Of a DNA stretch of 64,000 nt, positions 63,385 through 64,000 are shown piece after piece. The stretch covers positions 124,001 through 188,000 of the forward strand of contig CAWGNT010000014.1 in assembly GCA_963824085.1 (NCBI GenBank), given 5' to 3'. The notes beneath the pieces were generated by a model. The model did no database searches. It was not told the origin of the DNA and was given only the letters and a program-made list of their open reading frames with translations. Position 1 is the stretch's first letter. Every line of letters starts with the position of its first letter. The translations under genes were made by a program, and so were the position numbers. This DNA is from JARRNE01 sp963824085 (GTDB taxonomy: Bacteria > Pseudomonadota > Gammaproteobacteria > Chromatiales > Chromatiaceae).

Positions 63385-64000
63385 TCAGCTCGCCTCCGGG
63401 GTAGTATCCTGCCGGCCGGCAGGGTGGGACAGGGTGTGCTCGGCGGCGGGCGCCGGTGCGGACACCTGCACGGCCGCGGATTTCACGCGCCCGTTGGACT
63501 GATACTTGGCCATGATCGAGTCGAACAGATTCGTGCTGACCGGGGAGAAGTGTTCCACCGGCACCTTGGCGCTTGGCTTCTCGAGCTGGGCCAGCCGGGT
63601 CCGGTCCAGCGCCTTGGGTGATTGGCGTACCTTCTTCACCCAGCGACGGAAGTCCTCCCGGCTGGTGGCCAACGCGTCGAAGTGCATGTGTGAGAAGCCG
63701 TCGCCGCTGTACTGGGTGTTCTCGCCCAGGTACTTGCCCGGATTGTCGGCCTCCAGGTTCAGGCGGGTCTCCATCCCGGCCATCGCGTAGATCTGGCTGC
63801 CGAGCTTGGGGATGAAGAAGGAGGTCATCACCGTATCGGAGGTGATATGGAGACTCAAAGGGGTCTTAGCCGGAAACACCAGCTGGTTGACCGAAGCGAT
63901 ACCCAGCTTCGGGTAGATGAACAGCCATTTCCAGTCCATGGAGACGGCTTCCACCTGCACCGGCGCCTGCGTGGACGCGACGGGCTTGTACGGGTCCAGC
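63385..64000 (-). CDS. cyoA: Cytochrome o ubiquinol oxidase subunit II, 5' end off the window
   Basis: At least 205 residues; the N terminus (lipobox and two membrane helices) lies beyond the right edge. The visible part is the periplasmic cupredoxin-like domain: LDPYKPV, then MDWKWLFIYPKLGIASVNQL, FPAKTPLSLHITSDTVMTSF and YSGDGFSHMHFDAL, ending in the COX-arm region with FDSIMAKYQSNG. As in all bo3 oxidases the CuA ligands are missing. The stop is one base before cyoB. Confidence 0.95.
   Translation of the reverse strand, partial: LDPYKPVASTQAPVQVEAVSMDWKWLFIYPKLGIASVNQLVFPAKTPLSLHITSDTVMTSFFIPKLGSQIYAMAGMETRLNLEADNPGKYLGENTQYSGDGFSHMHFDALATSREDFRRWVKKVRQSPKALDRTRLAQLEKPSAKVPVEHFSPVSTNLFDSIMAKYQSNGRVKSAAVQVSAPAPAAEHTLSHPAGRQDTTPEAS

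Noticed and set aside
61929..63404. 491-codon open frame antisense to cyoB
   Set aside because: The translation is rich in H, Q, E and R without structure, a typical shadow of a membrane-protein gene.

Overview
The window comes from a GC-rich gammaproteobacterium, most likely a chemolithoautotrophic (sulfur-oxidising type) member near the Chromatiales or Acidiferrobacterales. The reasons are a non-carboxysomal form IA RuBisCO cluster (cbbR, divergent cbbL-cbbS-cbbQ-cbbO), a sulfide:quinone-oxidoreductase-like flavoprotein, an rrn operon of 16S-Ile-Ala-23S-5S order, and housekeeping neighbourhoods (argC/DUF6776/bactofilin/erpA/tyrS, thiD-thiE-hemL, mpl-ubiX) that match gammaproteobacterial gene order. 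Species cannot be named from sequence alone.

Layout. 1-743: 5' part of a GlrK/QseE-type sensor kinase running off the left edge. 1.5-11.8 kb: housekeeping and orphan genes (secreted alpha-crystallin-like protein, NTF2-like protein, mtaB, Mut7-C RNase protein coupled to a frameshifted VWA gene, xthA, phoU, a GT4 glycosyltransferase and a 5'-truncated alpha-carbonic anhydrase). 12.1-17.4 kb: complete rRNA operon on the minus strand with promoter, boxA sites and terminator. 17.6-22.8 kb: tyrS, erpA, bactofilin, DUF6776, argC, A-type Fe-S carrier. 22.8-28.7 kb: DUF5063, rubredoxin (54 aa), thiD-thiE-hemL, DedA/PAP2/LssY fusion. 28.6-37.3 kb, mostly minus strand: ubiX, mpl, lnt, gloB, ydgA-like, dxs. 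37.6-44.5 kb: cbb cluster. 44.5-48 kb: an accessory scar with mobile debris. 48-58.5 kb: SQR-like protein, tesA, ABC transporter pair, DUF2782, periplasmic binding protein, DUF1015, relA. 58.5-64 kb: PNPOx-family protein, GIY-YIG element, cytochrome c'-like protein, cyoDCBA with cyoA cut by the right edge.

The most unusual signal is repeat-driven. Every junction of the cbb gene cluster holds a different class of inverted repeat, and a 454-bp element with 27-bp perfect terminal inverted repeats carrying a GxxExxY gene sits exactly between cbbQ and cbbO. An ORF-less relative (230 bp, with a REP-like hairpin nested inside) sits 8 bp after cbbO, and a third, degenerate copy sits 4 bp after the SQR-like gene. 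The arms of all three are built from a degenerate 9-nt tandem unit. Nearby, a DruA-family (DUF4338) gene overlaps by ATGA the first codons of a second, truncated basic protein, which is joined directly to a truncated Uma2 gene. A GIY-YIG gene near 59.3 kb is bracketed by 47-bp direct copies of a palindromic repeat. Together these suggest several small nuclease-plus-repeat elements that insert just outside genes.
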